Shown here in pieces: positions 47,225 to 58,354 of a stretch of 64,000 nucleotides of DNA (positions are counted from its first letter, which is position 1; each line of letters begins with the position of its first letter). This DNA comes from Branchiostoma floridae (Eukaryota; Chordata; Leptocardii; Amphioxiformes; Branchiostomatidae), in NCBI RefSeq assembly GCF_000003815.2, contig NC_049980.1, forward strand, positions 28,576,218 to 28,640,217, written 5' to 3'. Under the pieces are notes generated by a model. It was given only the letters and a program-made list of their open reading frames with translations, had not been told where the DNA came from and ran no database searches. The position numbers and the translations under genes were made by a program.

Positions 47225-50200
47225 TCATATATTGTTGTCCTTTAAGTGTTTGATCATATCTAGAATGTCTGTTTTTAGTCTCTCCAAGTTTTCCTCCACT
47301 GGTTTCGTACCATCAAGGTCAACTGAAAGATAACATAATTTCATTAGTTCATACAGTCTTACAATAGCTTACAATGCCACACAGACAGGGGGTGTACTTA
47401 ATGAACATGTCTACTATAATAGATTGAAAAAACAACAACAACATATAAAGTTCAACAACTGACTACTAATGGTATTGTCATTTCAGGTCATTGTATGATC
47501 TTGATGTTGAAGTAATTTCAACTAGGCTGGGAGAGAACCAACATCAGACAAAAATCTTGTGTTTGTGTTAAACCAGACAACTAAATTTTGTACGACACTT
47601 GCATGACTCTTCCAAGACTGATGATCTTACAATGGATGTAACTACTAGTAGGCCCTAAGCAATTAAGATACTAGTAGATACAAATTCAACAAGCTGTGAC
47701 ATTTGTTGAAATCACACATCAAGATTTCTTTTAATTCTAGAAGCTTCATGGATCATGGTTGTGCCAGTTTCTGCTGTTAGCTTCTTGAGCTAAATAAATC
47801 AAGCATAATGTCACTGGATCCTGTCTTCTTGTGTACCGTTTATTGCACATAATTCAAAGACAACAGGAACACACACAAAAAAACTTACCGGTCTGTATGT
47901 TGAGATCGTCAAGTTCTTTCTTAAACTTGAGGTACATGGGCCACACGTGGCCATCAAAGAAACTGGGAGGGTCTGGGGGTTCGTAAGTACGGGAGCTGAA
48001 AAAAGTGCAAAGGTCAAACTGGGATAACTTTTTTGTGTATTATGTAAAACATTTATCACAATATTGACAGATTGTACTATAATTGACATTCATTCATTCA
48101 TAAATCATTCATCATATTCTTACAGTTTTGAGATTCTGAGATGAAAGTTGTATACATGTACATGTGTACTTACAGTCTTCTCCTTTTTGCCTCTTCAAAT
48201 GGTAAAACAAAGTTGTATCTTGCATCAAACAGTTTTTCCAATGGTCTGAAACAGAAGAAGGAAATACTGTCATGGTACACAATCATCGAGTCATACAAAG
48301 ATTTGGAGTCATGCATTACTTCGAGAGAATCAAAATCTACTTTTCTACACAGTGCACTGTGATTAGCTCTGCCCCAGGAAAGTGTGACCTCAATTATTTA
48401 GCTGCCAGTAATTGTACAGAAAGGAAAAAAATCATACTACATGGCAACCAGAAATGTATGTTGCTGAATGTTTCTCACACCTGTAGTTATAGATGAGGAA
48501 GCCTTCTATCAGTAGGACATGTACATCGGTCCTGTCCCCAGTGCTGGATGGTGATTGGCTGAAAGCAGCCGGGTTCTCCAACCACCTCTTCACATCCTTC
48601 ATCATCACATCATTATGTAGAGCTGTCAAATCTGAGAGAGAGATAACAACTTCAGAACTCTGGTTTTGTGTGCCCAAATTGTGGCCACGACTGCCACACG
48701 AGGATTGGCCTACAAAGTCACAGAAGATGCTGTAAGTAGCCTTAATCAAGAGTGCTACCATTATCTTTTGAGGATGGACTGAAGCCTACCTACATCTGAC
48801 AAACAACTTATGTTAGGTTGGGCAGGTTGTATGTACACATACCATCCCACATCATCCAGCCATGGTCAGGATCGATCAGGACATCTTTGGGATCCTGCAA
48901 CAACAATTTAGCAAACATCTTAATTAAACCTAAAGCGTTGGCAGTGTATTACTATCTCTTGACTAATATTACTGGTTACATGTAATGGTGGTTTGCTGTA
49001 TAATTTTGACTTCTCACTAGTATGTCCTGAAAAAAACTGTTTTAGTAATTGAAGGACACATCCTTGGTATAACCACCATACTGCCTCATGATGGACTATG
49101 TTAGCAATACATAATGCATTATTTACCTGGTGCTTAAGGAATTAATAGATTTGAGCCATTAAACCAAAGTGCATCCTTTTTCTCAATGACATGCATAGTA
49201 GCCATGGTAAATGCTGGGGTTCTCTTGTTTGCAGACTTATAGGGCTAATCTATAAGACATTTGCAAGCATGAGAAACCCTCCAAACATTGCTGTGACTTA
49301 AAAGTTAGGGGAACAAAGCACCTTAAAGTAGGTATCCTGGTGCATGAGACGAGAGTTTGGGATGGCTGCCACAAGTCTCCTGCTTAGGGTGGTCTTCCCA
49401 CCATTGGATACACTGTGGACAACAAACAAGCACACAACAATAGTCGGCCATGTTTGATGTGAAGTATGTAGCTCTTTCACACTTCCGAGTATGCATGTAC
49501 CTACCCTGGTTATCAGAGTACGACTCCAGACGGCCAAGTATGCATGTAACCACCCTGGTTATCAGAGTGCGACTCCAGACGGCCAAGGGATTATGTCGCC
49601 TACGCAGCGGCGTATCTCCCCGGGCTGGCTAATTCAATTTACGGAGGATGTTGCTGGGGGCTCAGGAAAGAATCGTAGCCGCGAGCGCTGTTCTCTGGCA
49701 ACCAGGGTAGCATGTACCACGACATGAATTTTGGGTAATAGTGAAACACACAAGTAGAACAGTCGCCTGGCTCCCACGACTCGAACCCGGGGCCACCAGC
49801 TTACTAACCCAACACCAGAACCGCTACTAGTAGGCCAAAAGGTCCAGGCCAGTGGTCAGCTGGCAGTACTTGAAGCAGACTGCTACAATAATGCCCGACT
49901 TGTAAACAGTTTTCTTTTCGACCGATCGACTTGCATATCAACATCAAGACTTGTTTTGTTTATGGAGCCTTCACCTTTGACATATTACCCACGATTCTTG
50001 TCGCGTACTCGGAAGTGTGAACGAACTTCCATCATATACCTTGCCGTAACTGTCCTGGTGCAACGTGTAGCAATTGGGCAGGACTTCCTCCAACCTGCTG
50101 CTCAATGTGGTCTTGCCACCATTTGCTCACTCTACGGTACAGAGGGAAAACTGAGAAAAGTTTTGGACACACCCCTCCCCAAAATATTCATTAATAAACA

Positions 50201-50497
50201 ACACCAATTTCAATGTTGATAAATACATTCGTTCTGACAATATTGCCTGCATGTACACTGAAATATAATTATATTTATCAAAATTTACAAGTTCCACATT
50301 TTTCAGTGTACGGGGTATGTAAATAATTAGTATTCTTTAATAGACACTTCAAACTGGCCTTGGTATACCCAAGGAGGACAAGGTTTAGTTTTAAACTGTG
50401 CAGTTTGTTATAGTACACATGTCGAGATCGATTATGAAGGCTTATGGTCATGATCAAAGTGTTCTTACCCTCCAATACCGATAACCAGCTTCTTCAT
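47225..50497 (-). CDS. NMRK1: nicotinamide riboside kinase
   Basis: Seven exons on the minus strand (50497-50469, 49412-49322, 48894-48843, 48631-48481, 48245-48174, 47995-47889, 47322-47225), phases 2, 0, 1, 2, 2, 1, encode 199 residues, the same as human NMRK1. The enzyme phosphorylates nicotinamide riboside to NMN with ATP in NAD+ salvage. The P-loop is MKKLVIGIGG-VSNGGKTT, split by intron 1. Further marks are MHQDTYFK, then VHVLLIEGFLIYNYR, FEEAKRRRLSRTYEPPDPPS, FFDGHVWPMYLKF and the closing VDLDGTKPVEENL. Orthology to NMRK1 rather than NMRK2 is not settled from sequence alone. Intron 1 holds a MITE, a tRNA-like fragment and a second copy of the P-loop exon. Confidence 0.92.
49502..49709. 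mobile_element. 208-bp MITE with 9-bp target duplication (NMRK intron 1)
   Basis: Ends TACCCTGGTTATCAGAG and, reversed, TACCCTGGTTGCCAGAG. GCATGTACC flanks both sides (49493-49501 and 49710-49718). The first ~40 bp (CTGGTTATCAGAGTACGACT...) is repeated inside at about 49553. The ends and duplication length resemble the element at 14029. Confidence 0.82.
49762..49840 (-). repeat. tRNA-like fragment or SINE head
   Basis: On the minus strand, GGGTTCGAGTCGTGGGAGCC resembles a tRNA T-arm with a B-box, but the acceptor ends do not pair and the A-box is poor. It is more likely a decayed tRNA-derived repeat than a working tRNA gene. Confidence 0.3.
50040..50131 (-). pseudogene. duplicated, frame-broken copy of NMRK exon 2
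   Basis: A second P-loop exon lies between exon 1 and the used exon 2. It has the same acceptor position and its own donor (GGCAAG|GTATAT). It encodes NGGKTTLSSRLEEVLPNCYT, then LHQDSYGK, against NGGKTTLSRRLVAAIPNSRL, then MHQDTYFK. It is 92 bases, where the used exon is 91: GTGAGCAAATGG has one extra A, so it does not keep the frame when joined to exon 1. The protein-level likeness beyond the shift suggests the copy was coding until recently, or that the extra A is an assembly or sequencing error. Confidence 0.75.
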
Positions 50498-51995
50498 GCC
50501 TGCTTTATCATAAAATACGTGAGCTCACGTGGAATGAATCAAATCAATAGACCGCCATTTTGTGTTATGGTTTTAGGAACGCCACCTGGCGGATTAATAC
50601 CGCATTGCAGCATTGAAGGCAGAATGACTCGATGTACACGAGACTTGAGACTTTATTAGTAGCACAGTAGCACAGAATGTTACGGTCGGGGATTAAATCG
50701 TTTAACGGTTTCTGACTGATAGCAAGATCTGATCATACAGCCCCCAAAAATCTGCTTGGAGATTGGTCTCACTGTCCAGTCATTACACAGGCACGCCCAC
50801 CTTTGAAAAAAAGATTCTGCCCAATGGATAGAATTTTATTTTAGTTTAGTTAGTGGGTGAAAAGAATGAAATACACATACTGTTTCTTAAAATTCCAGGT
50901 ATAAACAAAACTGTGTTTTTTAATAGAATTTTCTGTTCTTGATACAAGTTTTGATTTTTAACAGTGGACATTGTTGTTATCTGTTCAAATGTATCAATAA
51001 CATAAGTTGTGAATTATTAGGCTCCCAAAAATTTATTGACACATCAATTCGGCTCAACTCATCCATACAAATTTATTTATACTTGCAACTTAAAAGAATT
51101 AATATGACGTTTATTTTTGACATGATATACAAACATTATAACACTCTACTAAACAAGCTCTGGTGAAATCACAAACTGGCACTTCACTAGGCACTAGAAT
51201 TGTATACAGTCATTGGACTTCAACCTGTTCTTGTTAAACAGAAAACACAAAAATTGTGTTTCAAACAGTAAATTCATCACATGTGCAGTGAAACATCGGT
51301 CCTCAGCCTCCTTGTTTTGATTCCTTGAGTCAAATCCCCAGTGTTAGAGCTACTCAAGATTCAGCTCTACCCCATCATTCGGAAAACATGCAATTGCCTG
51401 CTCCATTGTAAGTTTGTTGTGTCCACTGACACATCATGTGCAATGGCTCAGTCACTATGCAGTGACCTCTTCATGACGGAGCTTGTTGTTGTTGTTGTCC
51501 TTGTCCAACGTCTATTATTTTGCTAGACATGGTCTCTTGATGCTGGGTTTCAGTTGATTCCGTTACGACTTGAATGTCTCTTGGTATTTAACTTTTGGTG
51601 ACTTGTTTCTAGGAGAGCAAATACTCTCAATATATGGGGAGAAGGCTAGGTAAATATGCTTTTAAAAGTTATATTGCATTTCTAACAAATACACGAAAGC
51701 CGACTTAGATAGCTTGATCAGTTGATGAAAACAATAACCATGAGCATTATAAAGGCCTTATGGTGATGTTGTGACCTAATCAATGCCTTGTAAACGTATA
51801 AAAGTATCCAGACTGTGCGAAAGGATACTAGAATACGTTTTGTAATTTGCCAGTGATGCTACACAGAATGGAAGTTCGCGAAAGGTAACGGTATCAAAAT
51901 TCGGTAGCAATCTTCTAACGTTATGCTCATCACACTGATCATACAGTGTTAATAATTGTTACAACACATGATGAGTCCAATGAGGAATGTGTCCT
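50498..51995. other. intergenic stretch
   Basis: No gene supported. AAATCTGCTTGGAGATTGG near 50750 is the reverse of a MITE end seen elsewhere. TTGTTGTTGTTGTTG lies at 51484. Confidence 0.45.
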
Positions 51996-52349
51996 TCAGG
52001 AGCCGTTTTGCAGTGGTCCCGTGTTTCTAACAAGTGGCGGGGTCTCCTGGCTCGTCGTCTGATCTTCGAACTCCTGCTCCTCCGAACCGGAAGTGTCGAA
52101 CCTCCCATCCTCTTCTTCATCCGTCTGTGGTGGGAATGGAGTATCCTGTTGGTTCAGACGATCCAAGAACGAAGTTAGGAGAGACTTGTTCAGTTTGTCG
52201 GTCTGTGTGAGCTCCCAGTCTTTACCGTCCTCTTCCTGGTGTCCATTCTGGTCCATCTCCGTGTTCTCTTGGCCCCGTATCGTTCCGTTTGTCGTAAGTT
52301 CGTCGCAAGTATTTGGAAAAACCTTCACTTCCGGGTTGTCGTCCGCCAT
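51996..52349 (-). CDS. small acidic protein, unrecognised
   Basis: A single exon of 117 residues starting MADDNPEVKVFPNTCDELTT. The start codon lies in AAGATGGCGGACG, a YY1-type motif typical of housekeeping genes with very short 5' UTRs. The protein is acidic and mostly disordered. One likely helix, DKLNKSLLTSFLDRLNQQ (residues about 51-68), is the best candidate for a conserved binding motif. There is no signal peptide or membrane segment. Base composition is clearly coding-like against the flanks. Upstream or alternative exons cannot be excluded. No family is recognised. Confidence 0.6.
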   Translation of the reverse strand: MADDNPEVKVFPNTCDELTTNGTIRGQENTEMDQNGHQEEDGKDWELTQTDKLNKSLLTSFLDRLNQQDTPFPPQTDEEEDGRFDTSGSEEQEFEDQTTSQETPPLVRNTGPLQNGS

Positions 52350-52354
52350 CTTGG
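52326..52354 (-). promoter_or_regulatory. YY1 and ETS motifs over the start codon
   Basis: CCAAGATGGCGGAC (YY1) and CCGGAAGTG (ETS) lie within 30 bp at the translation start of the acidic protein. Many TATA-less housekeeping promoters have this arrangement. Confidence 0.5.
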
Positions 52355-53001
52355 TCTGTGGAATATCTCATTCAAGCTCACAGGGTCCAAATTGTGTGTA
52401 TTGGGATACAGAGAAAATCACTTTGCTATAATCTGATGCTATGAATTGTAATTCAAAATATCTTGTTAATAAACAAAATGTTAAAAAGTTACTTGTTGTC
52501 AGTTGCAGAATTTTTAAAACCTAAAAGAGAAAATACACACCCACACACCTTCAATCGAAGCGCCCGTTGAAGAATTGTGGGAAGGAGGAATTGAATATGG
52601 TGGTATGAAAGGGAAATTATTTTTGCCAAGAATTTCATCATATTACAGACCAGACAGGGCAGGTAGGTTGGCAGTTTTGGCACTGAGAATTCTCTGTTTC
52701 GTGGTTTCTCATTTTGGCCTCGAAGAAAGTTCTTCTTGGCAAGGGACTAGGTGTGTGTGGAAAACTTTGCACATATTAAACATAAATGATTATTTTGTTG
52801 TTTCTAGTAGATAAATGGTAAGGCAGAAAGTAGCTATTGGCAAGTAGAGCATTTTTTTTGGTTGCTTTTTTGCTTTTACCAATGAACTGCTGGAATGAAC
52901 CAATGCTGGACAGAAACGAGTGGAGACACAGATGTCACCTCCAAGAGGATGAACTGAACTGAAACTGAACTGAACCAATGAACAGTTGTGCATTACTGGG
53001 G
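52355..53001. other. intergenic stretch
   Basis: No gene supported. Confidence 0.5.
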
Positions 53002-53171
53002 TACTGTAAATGAAGAAATGTTCGCGGTGGATTAATGTTCGCGGTTTTCGCGGCGACCACTTCACCGCAAACTTAAATCCACCGCGAACATTTTCTATCA
53101 AGGTATTAGACTGCAGTCGATGGTGTTACCGCGAAATTAAAACCACCGCGAACTTAAATGCATTTACAGTA
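53002..53171. mobile_element. Tc1/mariner-type MITE, copy 1
   Basis: TA|CTGTAAATG...CATTTACAG|TA with a 170-bp foldback rich in TTCGCGGT and ACCGCGAA words. The flanking TA fits a TA target duplication. A second copy is at 61601. Confidence 0.8.
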
Positions 53172-53700
53172 AGTCTTAAAGAGGGTCTACATGGGGGGAT
53201 ACGGGGATCTGCTATGCAGAAAAGCTGTCCATTCAGGTTAGGGGGCAGAGCACCTGTCCTTTTCTGTTCTAAAGTTAGAATGGCTGGTAAGGCTGAATGT
53301 CACATTTAGGAGGGCTGGTAATGCGTGATGGTAGATTGATGATATGTTCAAGATATGTTTTTGTTCTTGAATAACATGCAAGGTAGGATTCAAGTGACCA
53401 ATTTCGTTTCACGAATGATTTTACCAACAACACTTAACGTCAAGCGTTAAATTAGTGTGGCTATGATTGATGATATATTACAATAGCTCACTTAGTTTGT
53501 GTAACACAAACTCTGCTGTCCAGGGCTGTAACTGGCCCCCCCCTCCCCTCCTTCTAGGGGGCCGGCGGATGTTGGGCGGGCTGCTATAAGCGAGATTTAA
53601 TCAGGCTATAGCTCACTTTGTTCCATGGAAAATCCATGGAAATCCTCTTACAAGGGCAAATAGCAATATTACTGATATGCATAGAAGTAGAATATTGCTT
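53172..53700. other. intergenic stretch
   Basis: Nothing supported apart from short C-rich and G-rich runs at 53536-53570. Confidence 0.45.
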
Positions 53701-53719
53701 GCCAAGTTAGATGGAAAAC

Positions 53720-54388
53720 CGGTCAGGCTTTTTACCGGAAAACAGAGGAAAACACAGTTAAACACCGGAAAACACATGAAGGAGTGTATACTGATCTACT
53801 GAAATACAGTATGTTTTGATGAGTAAACATGACAGGTCGCTATGTTTTGCCACAGAATAATCTACATATGGTCCTGGAATGAAGAAATCGTCAGAAAATG
53901 CTTGAGACGACGGGCCGGACCGCCGCCGCCACCCGGCGGACTGGACGTACTGATAATGTGCAAAATTATGTAACGTTGACGGCTAGAAGAAGCAAGCTTT
54001 ATTAAGAAATACAGAAAACAGATTCTTATCACAATCCGAGTAGATTCATATATATTTATGCCAATATATAACAGATTTTTGCACTGAAGTTCGGTAGGTA
54101 TCAGCTGTCTTGTTGTGAAACTATCAGACCCCGCTAAACAAACATGTATTCTGCAATGAAAACAAACATGGCCGCCGGGTGGCGGCGGCGGTCCGGCCCG
54201 TCGTCTCATGCATTTTCTGACGATTTCTTCATTCCAGGGCCATATGTAGATTATTCTGTGGCAAAACATAGCGACCTGTCATGTTTACTCATCAAAACAT
54301 ACTGTATTTCAGTAGATTATACACGCCTTCATGTGTTTTCCGGTGTTTAACTGTGTTTTCCTCTGTTTTCCGGTAAAAAGCCTGACCC
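53720..54388. mobile_element. 669-bp foldback element with 10-bp target duplication
   Basis: Arms of about 220 bp (53720-53940 and 54172-54388) are near-identical inverted copies, from GGTCAGGCTTTTTACCGG inward to CCGGACCGCCGCCGCCAC. A 230-bp spacer lies between. GATGGAAAAC flanks both sides (53710-53719, 54389-54398). No coding frame. Long arms and a 10-bp duplication fit a MULE-like or foldback element. Few mismatches between arms point to a young insertion. Confidence 0.88.
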
Positions 54389-54398
54389 GATGGAAAAC

Positions 54399-54529
54399 TG
54401 GTGTCTGAAGCAAACCAACAACATCAGCTCAGTGATTTGATTTTAAATGTTCCTGATTAAACTTTGCCACCACTAGCCGTGTTGTGTCATCAGTCGCTGA
54501 AAGATGCCGAAGAATGGCTGGTAACGCCA
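54399..54529 (+). pseudogene. tandem copy of the CCDC124 first-exon region
   Basis: TTCCTGATTAAACTTTGCCA and GTGTTGTG(T/A)CATCAG...GAAAGATGCC occur here and again just upstream of the true start, about 150 bp apart. This copy's start codon opens MPKNGW and stops, so it is a truncated duplicate. The foldback element is inserted in its 5' part. Confidence 0.75.
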
Positions 54530-54642
54530 AGTTAGATGGCTAACCTTTGTCTGAAACAAGCTAACAACATCGGCTCAGTGACTAAATGTTCCTGATTAAA
54601 CTTTGCCATCACTAGCTGTGTTGTGACATCAGCCGCAGAAAG

Positions 54643-56713
54643 ATGCCTAAGAAGAAATGGGGGGACAACCCGAAGGCCCTGGAGGCACGGACCCGCAAGG
54701 AGAGCAAGAAGCGAGAGGAACAGGAGAGGGTGGAGAAGGCCAAGGATGACGCATTTTGGGCAGACGATGATAAACATCTCAAGAGGAAGCAGCAGAGGAA
54801 GGTGATGTGGAATGGTGTATCAATTATTCTTCCTTCCGAGCTTCCTTCATTTTTCACTTGCTCATGTGTACTGACTGACTCACTGATCCCTTATAAGTCT
54901 TTCCTTCCTTCCTTCCTTTTTGCCATTACTTTTCCTTCCTTTTCTTCATTCATTCATTTGTTCATTCAGCCATTTTTTCATTCAGTCATTCATTCATTCC
55001 TACCTTCTTTTTGTTATTCACTCACTTACTGATGAGTCATTGATTCCTTTGATGAACCCTTCCTTTTCTACATTCTTTCATCCATTCATCTTTCCATACA
55101 TCTATCCATCCATTCATTCATCCATTCATTCATTCATCCTATGTTCTTTTTGTCATTCACTCAGTCACTGATTCCATGACGAGTCACACTGATTCCTTTG
55201 ATAAACCCTTGCTTCCTTCTCTACATTCTTTCATCAATTCACCTGTCCGTCTGTCTGATCATCCATTCATTCATTTATTCATTCATTCACTCAATCAACT
55301 GTTTCCTTTGTAGGCTGACAAGGAGTCCAAGAAGCATGAGCAGCAGGAGAAGAAGCTGGAGAAGCAGAGGCTGCTTGAGGAGGAGATGGCCCAGCTGAAG
55401 GGTCCTACACAGGCTGCCAAGGTGACGGGAGGGGGGAAGGTCACCCAGGCACAGATCCAGGCCCAGCTGGAGAGGTTGAGACAACAGGCACAGCAGAAAG
55501 GTGAGGGGGGGACGGTACATGGGTATAAGTCCTAAATTTGCCACAGTTAAAAGTGAGAATACATGTACTCCCAATTATGTTTGATAGTGCTTTTGCTACT
55601 TTCGTCAGGATGATAATAACTGGAACGTCTTGTATCAGCCATACAGTGATTTACATCATTTACCCGGACTCCAGGAAGATTAGTGACATATCAGTCACTA
55701 ATGAAGGTCACTAATGGAGATCAGTTTTTAAACATTGACCTCTGTTGTTTAGTTAGTGACACTGCAAATATGTGTTTCCATTTTCCAATCTACTGCTGCT
55801 GCTGTACTATAGGACTGTTTCAAATGCAAACTTTTAGCACTGTGAAAATAAATGAATTTACAGTATTCAGGTAAGTGTATGGCAATTGAATAATGCTGTT
55901 ATAGTTGTATTTTGGTGCCATAACCACTTTTTAAAGTCTCCCAGATGATCGTTATAACCACATCCACTGATGTCTCTTTCCCTGTAGCCAAGCGTCCGGA
56001 ACAGGAGGAAGCACCGCTGGAAGAAAACGTGAATAAACTAATCGCTGATCAGCTGGCAGCAGAGGGAGCTGTAGAGGCTCGGTCTGTGGAGGAGGCCATC
56101 TCTGTGCTAAGGTAGGAAAAGACATGCCTGCAAGTTGACTGGTGCAGTGGCCTGGGGAGAAGAGTTTGGCATTCAGAAGGCTGCTGGGTCAAACCCCTGG
56201 TTGGGTCATACCAAAGAATTGAAAAATAGTGCTCAGCACTTATGAGAAAAAGTATGGGAGTTGAATTCACATCAATTCAAGTGGCCCCCAACGGTACAAG
56301 GGCAATGAAAATGGAGATTAGCTTTGCGGCTACACAACAAAAGAATTTTAACCTTTTTTTTTTTAAAAAGCCCATTACTGTCAGCTGAAAATTTCGTAAA
56401 TTAAAAGCATCCATATTGTCTAAGTTGATACTTACAAAAAAATCGCAATGGTGATTCAGTTGTCCTGGTTGACCTTTTTTCTGAACCCCTCTTTTCACCG
56501 TCCAGTGTGAAGGAGGCAGCTTTAGACAAGCACCCGGAGCGGCGCATGAAGGCCGCCTACAACAAGTACGAGGAGGAGAACCTGCCCCGGCTGAAGCAGG
56601 AGAACCCCAACATGCGCCTGTCCCAGCTCAAACAGATGCTCAAGAAGGACTGGATGAAGTCGCCCGAGAACCCCATGAACCAGAGAAATCTAGCTTTCAA
56701 TGCTAAGTCATAG
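54643..56713 (+). CDS. CCDC124: CCDC124 ribosome-hibernation factor
   Basis: Four exons (54643-54801, 55314-55500, 55988-56111, 56506-56713), phases 0, 1, 2, encode 225 residues (human 223). The N-terminus MPKKKWGDNPKALEARTRKE leads into a long basic coiled coil (to about residue 115), with the conserved WADDDKHLKRK. The C-terminal globular part has PLEENVNKLI, EARSVEEAISVLS, HPERRMKAAYNKYEEENLPR, LKQENPNMRLSQLKQMLKKD and SPENPMNQRNLAFN. The human protein and yeast Lso2 bind inactive 80S ribosomes across the tRNA and mRNA channel and help their recovery. The ATG at 54643 matches the human start MPKK. A partial copy of the 5' region lies just upstream. Confidence 0.95.
54830..55310 (+). repeat. 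TTCC/ATTC low-complexity repeats in CCDC124 intron 1
   Basis: Runs of TTCCTTCC and CATTCATTC words make most of the intron; frames here are Phe/Ser/His-rich artefacts. Confidence 0.85.
56133..56280 (+). repeat. tRNA-derived SINE in CCDC124 intron 3
   Basis: TGGTGCAGTGG (56140-56150) is a good polymerase III A-box, and GGGTCAAACCC (56186-56196) a good B-box at tRNA spacing. A tRNA-unrelated body follows (ACCAAAGAATTGAAAAATAG, GCTCAGCACTTATG). Same strand as the gene. Confidence 0.55.
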
Positions 56714-57968
56714 CAGGCAGCATGTGTATTTGGAGAACATGACATTGTGTGGATTGAAGAATTCAGTGGCCGTGGAATTCATTTGTTCTAGTGGTGAATT
56801 AAAGTGAAAGGACTTTGTCAGATTTAGTGATGGCTGTGAGTTTGTCAGCGTATTGCTAAATGACTTAGTGGTCATGCCAAAAAAAGTGGAAACCTCAGCT
56901 TAGCTTGGTTTGGCAGAGCCTTCCCAATGTATATTGTATAGACAATGGGCAAGGTTCTACATAATAACAGCATGCTTTTCTCATGATGTCTTGGTCACTG
57001 TAATACCTCATGTGGTCACATTTATTTTTGTTATCTGTTGCAAATGATTTGCATGATTGTGATTGAAATTTATATTTTGTTTGTTTTCTTTACTCAATTT
57101 CTAAGTGTTAAGTTATGTTGCAAAGTTAGATAGGTTCATTATGCTGGTAATTTACATAAATGTCACTGCCAGATGAACAAACTACACTGGATTACACATG
57201 TTAAATTTATAAATGCTGTAGCATTATATTTAATGTGTAGTAAAGGAGCTGTGAAAAATTTGCAAGCAAAATTGCAGAGGCATTTAAAATTATGTATCAG
57301 CTTATATCTCTATATCTAAATGATCTACAAAGTAGAAATTACGCTGGTCAAAGTGCTGTGATGAAATTGCTCAAGGGAAATCCTAAGAGGAGATTTTTGC
57401 AGGCTGTTTGAGAGATAAAAAAATATCTGCATAAACAACCAACCAACATTGTAAACATTGGAGCAACCAAAAAGTTTGGATCTATTTATTCCACTGTTTA
57501 TTGTTTGTTTTTCTTGTGACTCTAAATTTTCTTGTAATTCTAAATCGCACTTTGGGAAAGTAATGAGCTTGTTTAGCTAATGTGACAGAACAGTGCTTAC
57601 TGCTATACGAGGAGTATTCTTGTGATATGAAATTTACTCTAAATTGATAGTGAAGAAACAAAAGTTATATAACTACATAAGGACAATTTTGTATTTTTTC
57701 TGACAGATAACGTTTCGTGTTTAGCTTTTGTATAAAGCAGGCATTATAGCCTAGGGCTTGATCACATTGCTGTCATTATAATACATTGCAAAAATTTATC
57801 CACATGTACTTTATCATATGCTTACATGAGAAAGCATGTACTTTTTTTAAAATTCAATTAGTGGCAATACACTTAGTGTTACCATACATTTATATGGAAT
57901 AGTTTCTATTGTTAAGTTATTCAAGTCTCATTGTATTGAGAATGGGCACTATGTGTCTAGAGACTTTA
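56714..57968 (+). other. CCDC124 3' UTR and flank
   Basis: AT-rich with ATTAAA near 56798. No other feature supported. Confidence 0.5.
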
Positions 57969-58086
57969 ACCTCCAGGCAGATCTTTCTGGCCATGGCAAA
58001 ATAGTAACTGCAGGCCACGTGAACATTGTCTTGCATGACGGGTAGCTACAAGCATGAGTTTGCCACAGGAAAATCTGTTTGGAGAT
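57969..58086. mobile_element. 118-bp MITE with imperfect inverted ends
   Basis: CCTCCAGGCAGATCTTTCTG...GGCAAA and, reversed, ATCTCCAAACAGATTTTCCT...GGCAAA. The end motif CTCCAAGCAGAT also occurs singly at about 24594 and 50750. No clear target duplication. Confidence 0.6.
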
Positions 58087-58354
58087 TACAGATTCTTACT
58101 CACTCAATGATTTACATGTACTGCATAACCTTTGAATGGGTTGTTACTATGCGCAGATATTAAAATGCTACCATAAATCATTGTTTTTGTCTACAGGTAT
58201 TTTTTAAACAATGCACAGATACTACTTAGAGTGTAGTGTGTTATTATCCACTATAAGCATGCATTTTGTGAGAAACATGAAAGGACCTCACAGAAATGTT
58301 AAAATGGCAGCAAGGACAGGTGGGTTTGTCTGTGTTGATGGTGTTACCAAAAAC

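Noticed and set aside
49762-49840. Functional tRNA gene
   Set aside because: Only the T-arm side fits; the acceptor stem does not pair and the A-box is poor.
54823-55310. Phe/Ser/His-rich frames continuing CCDC124 exon 1
   Set aside because: They read through the donor into TTCC/ATTC intron repeats; the spliced model matches human CCDC124 throughout.
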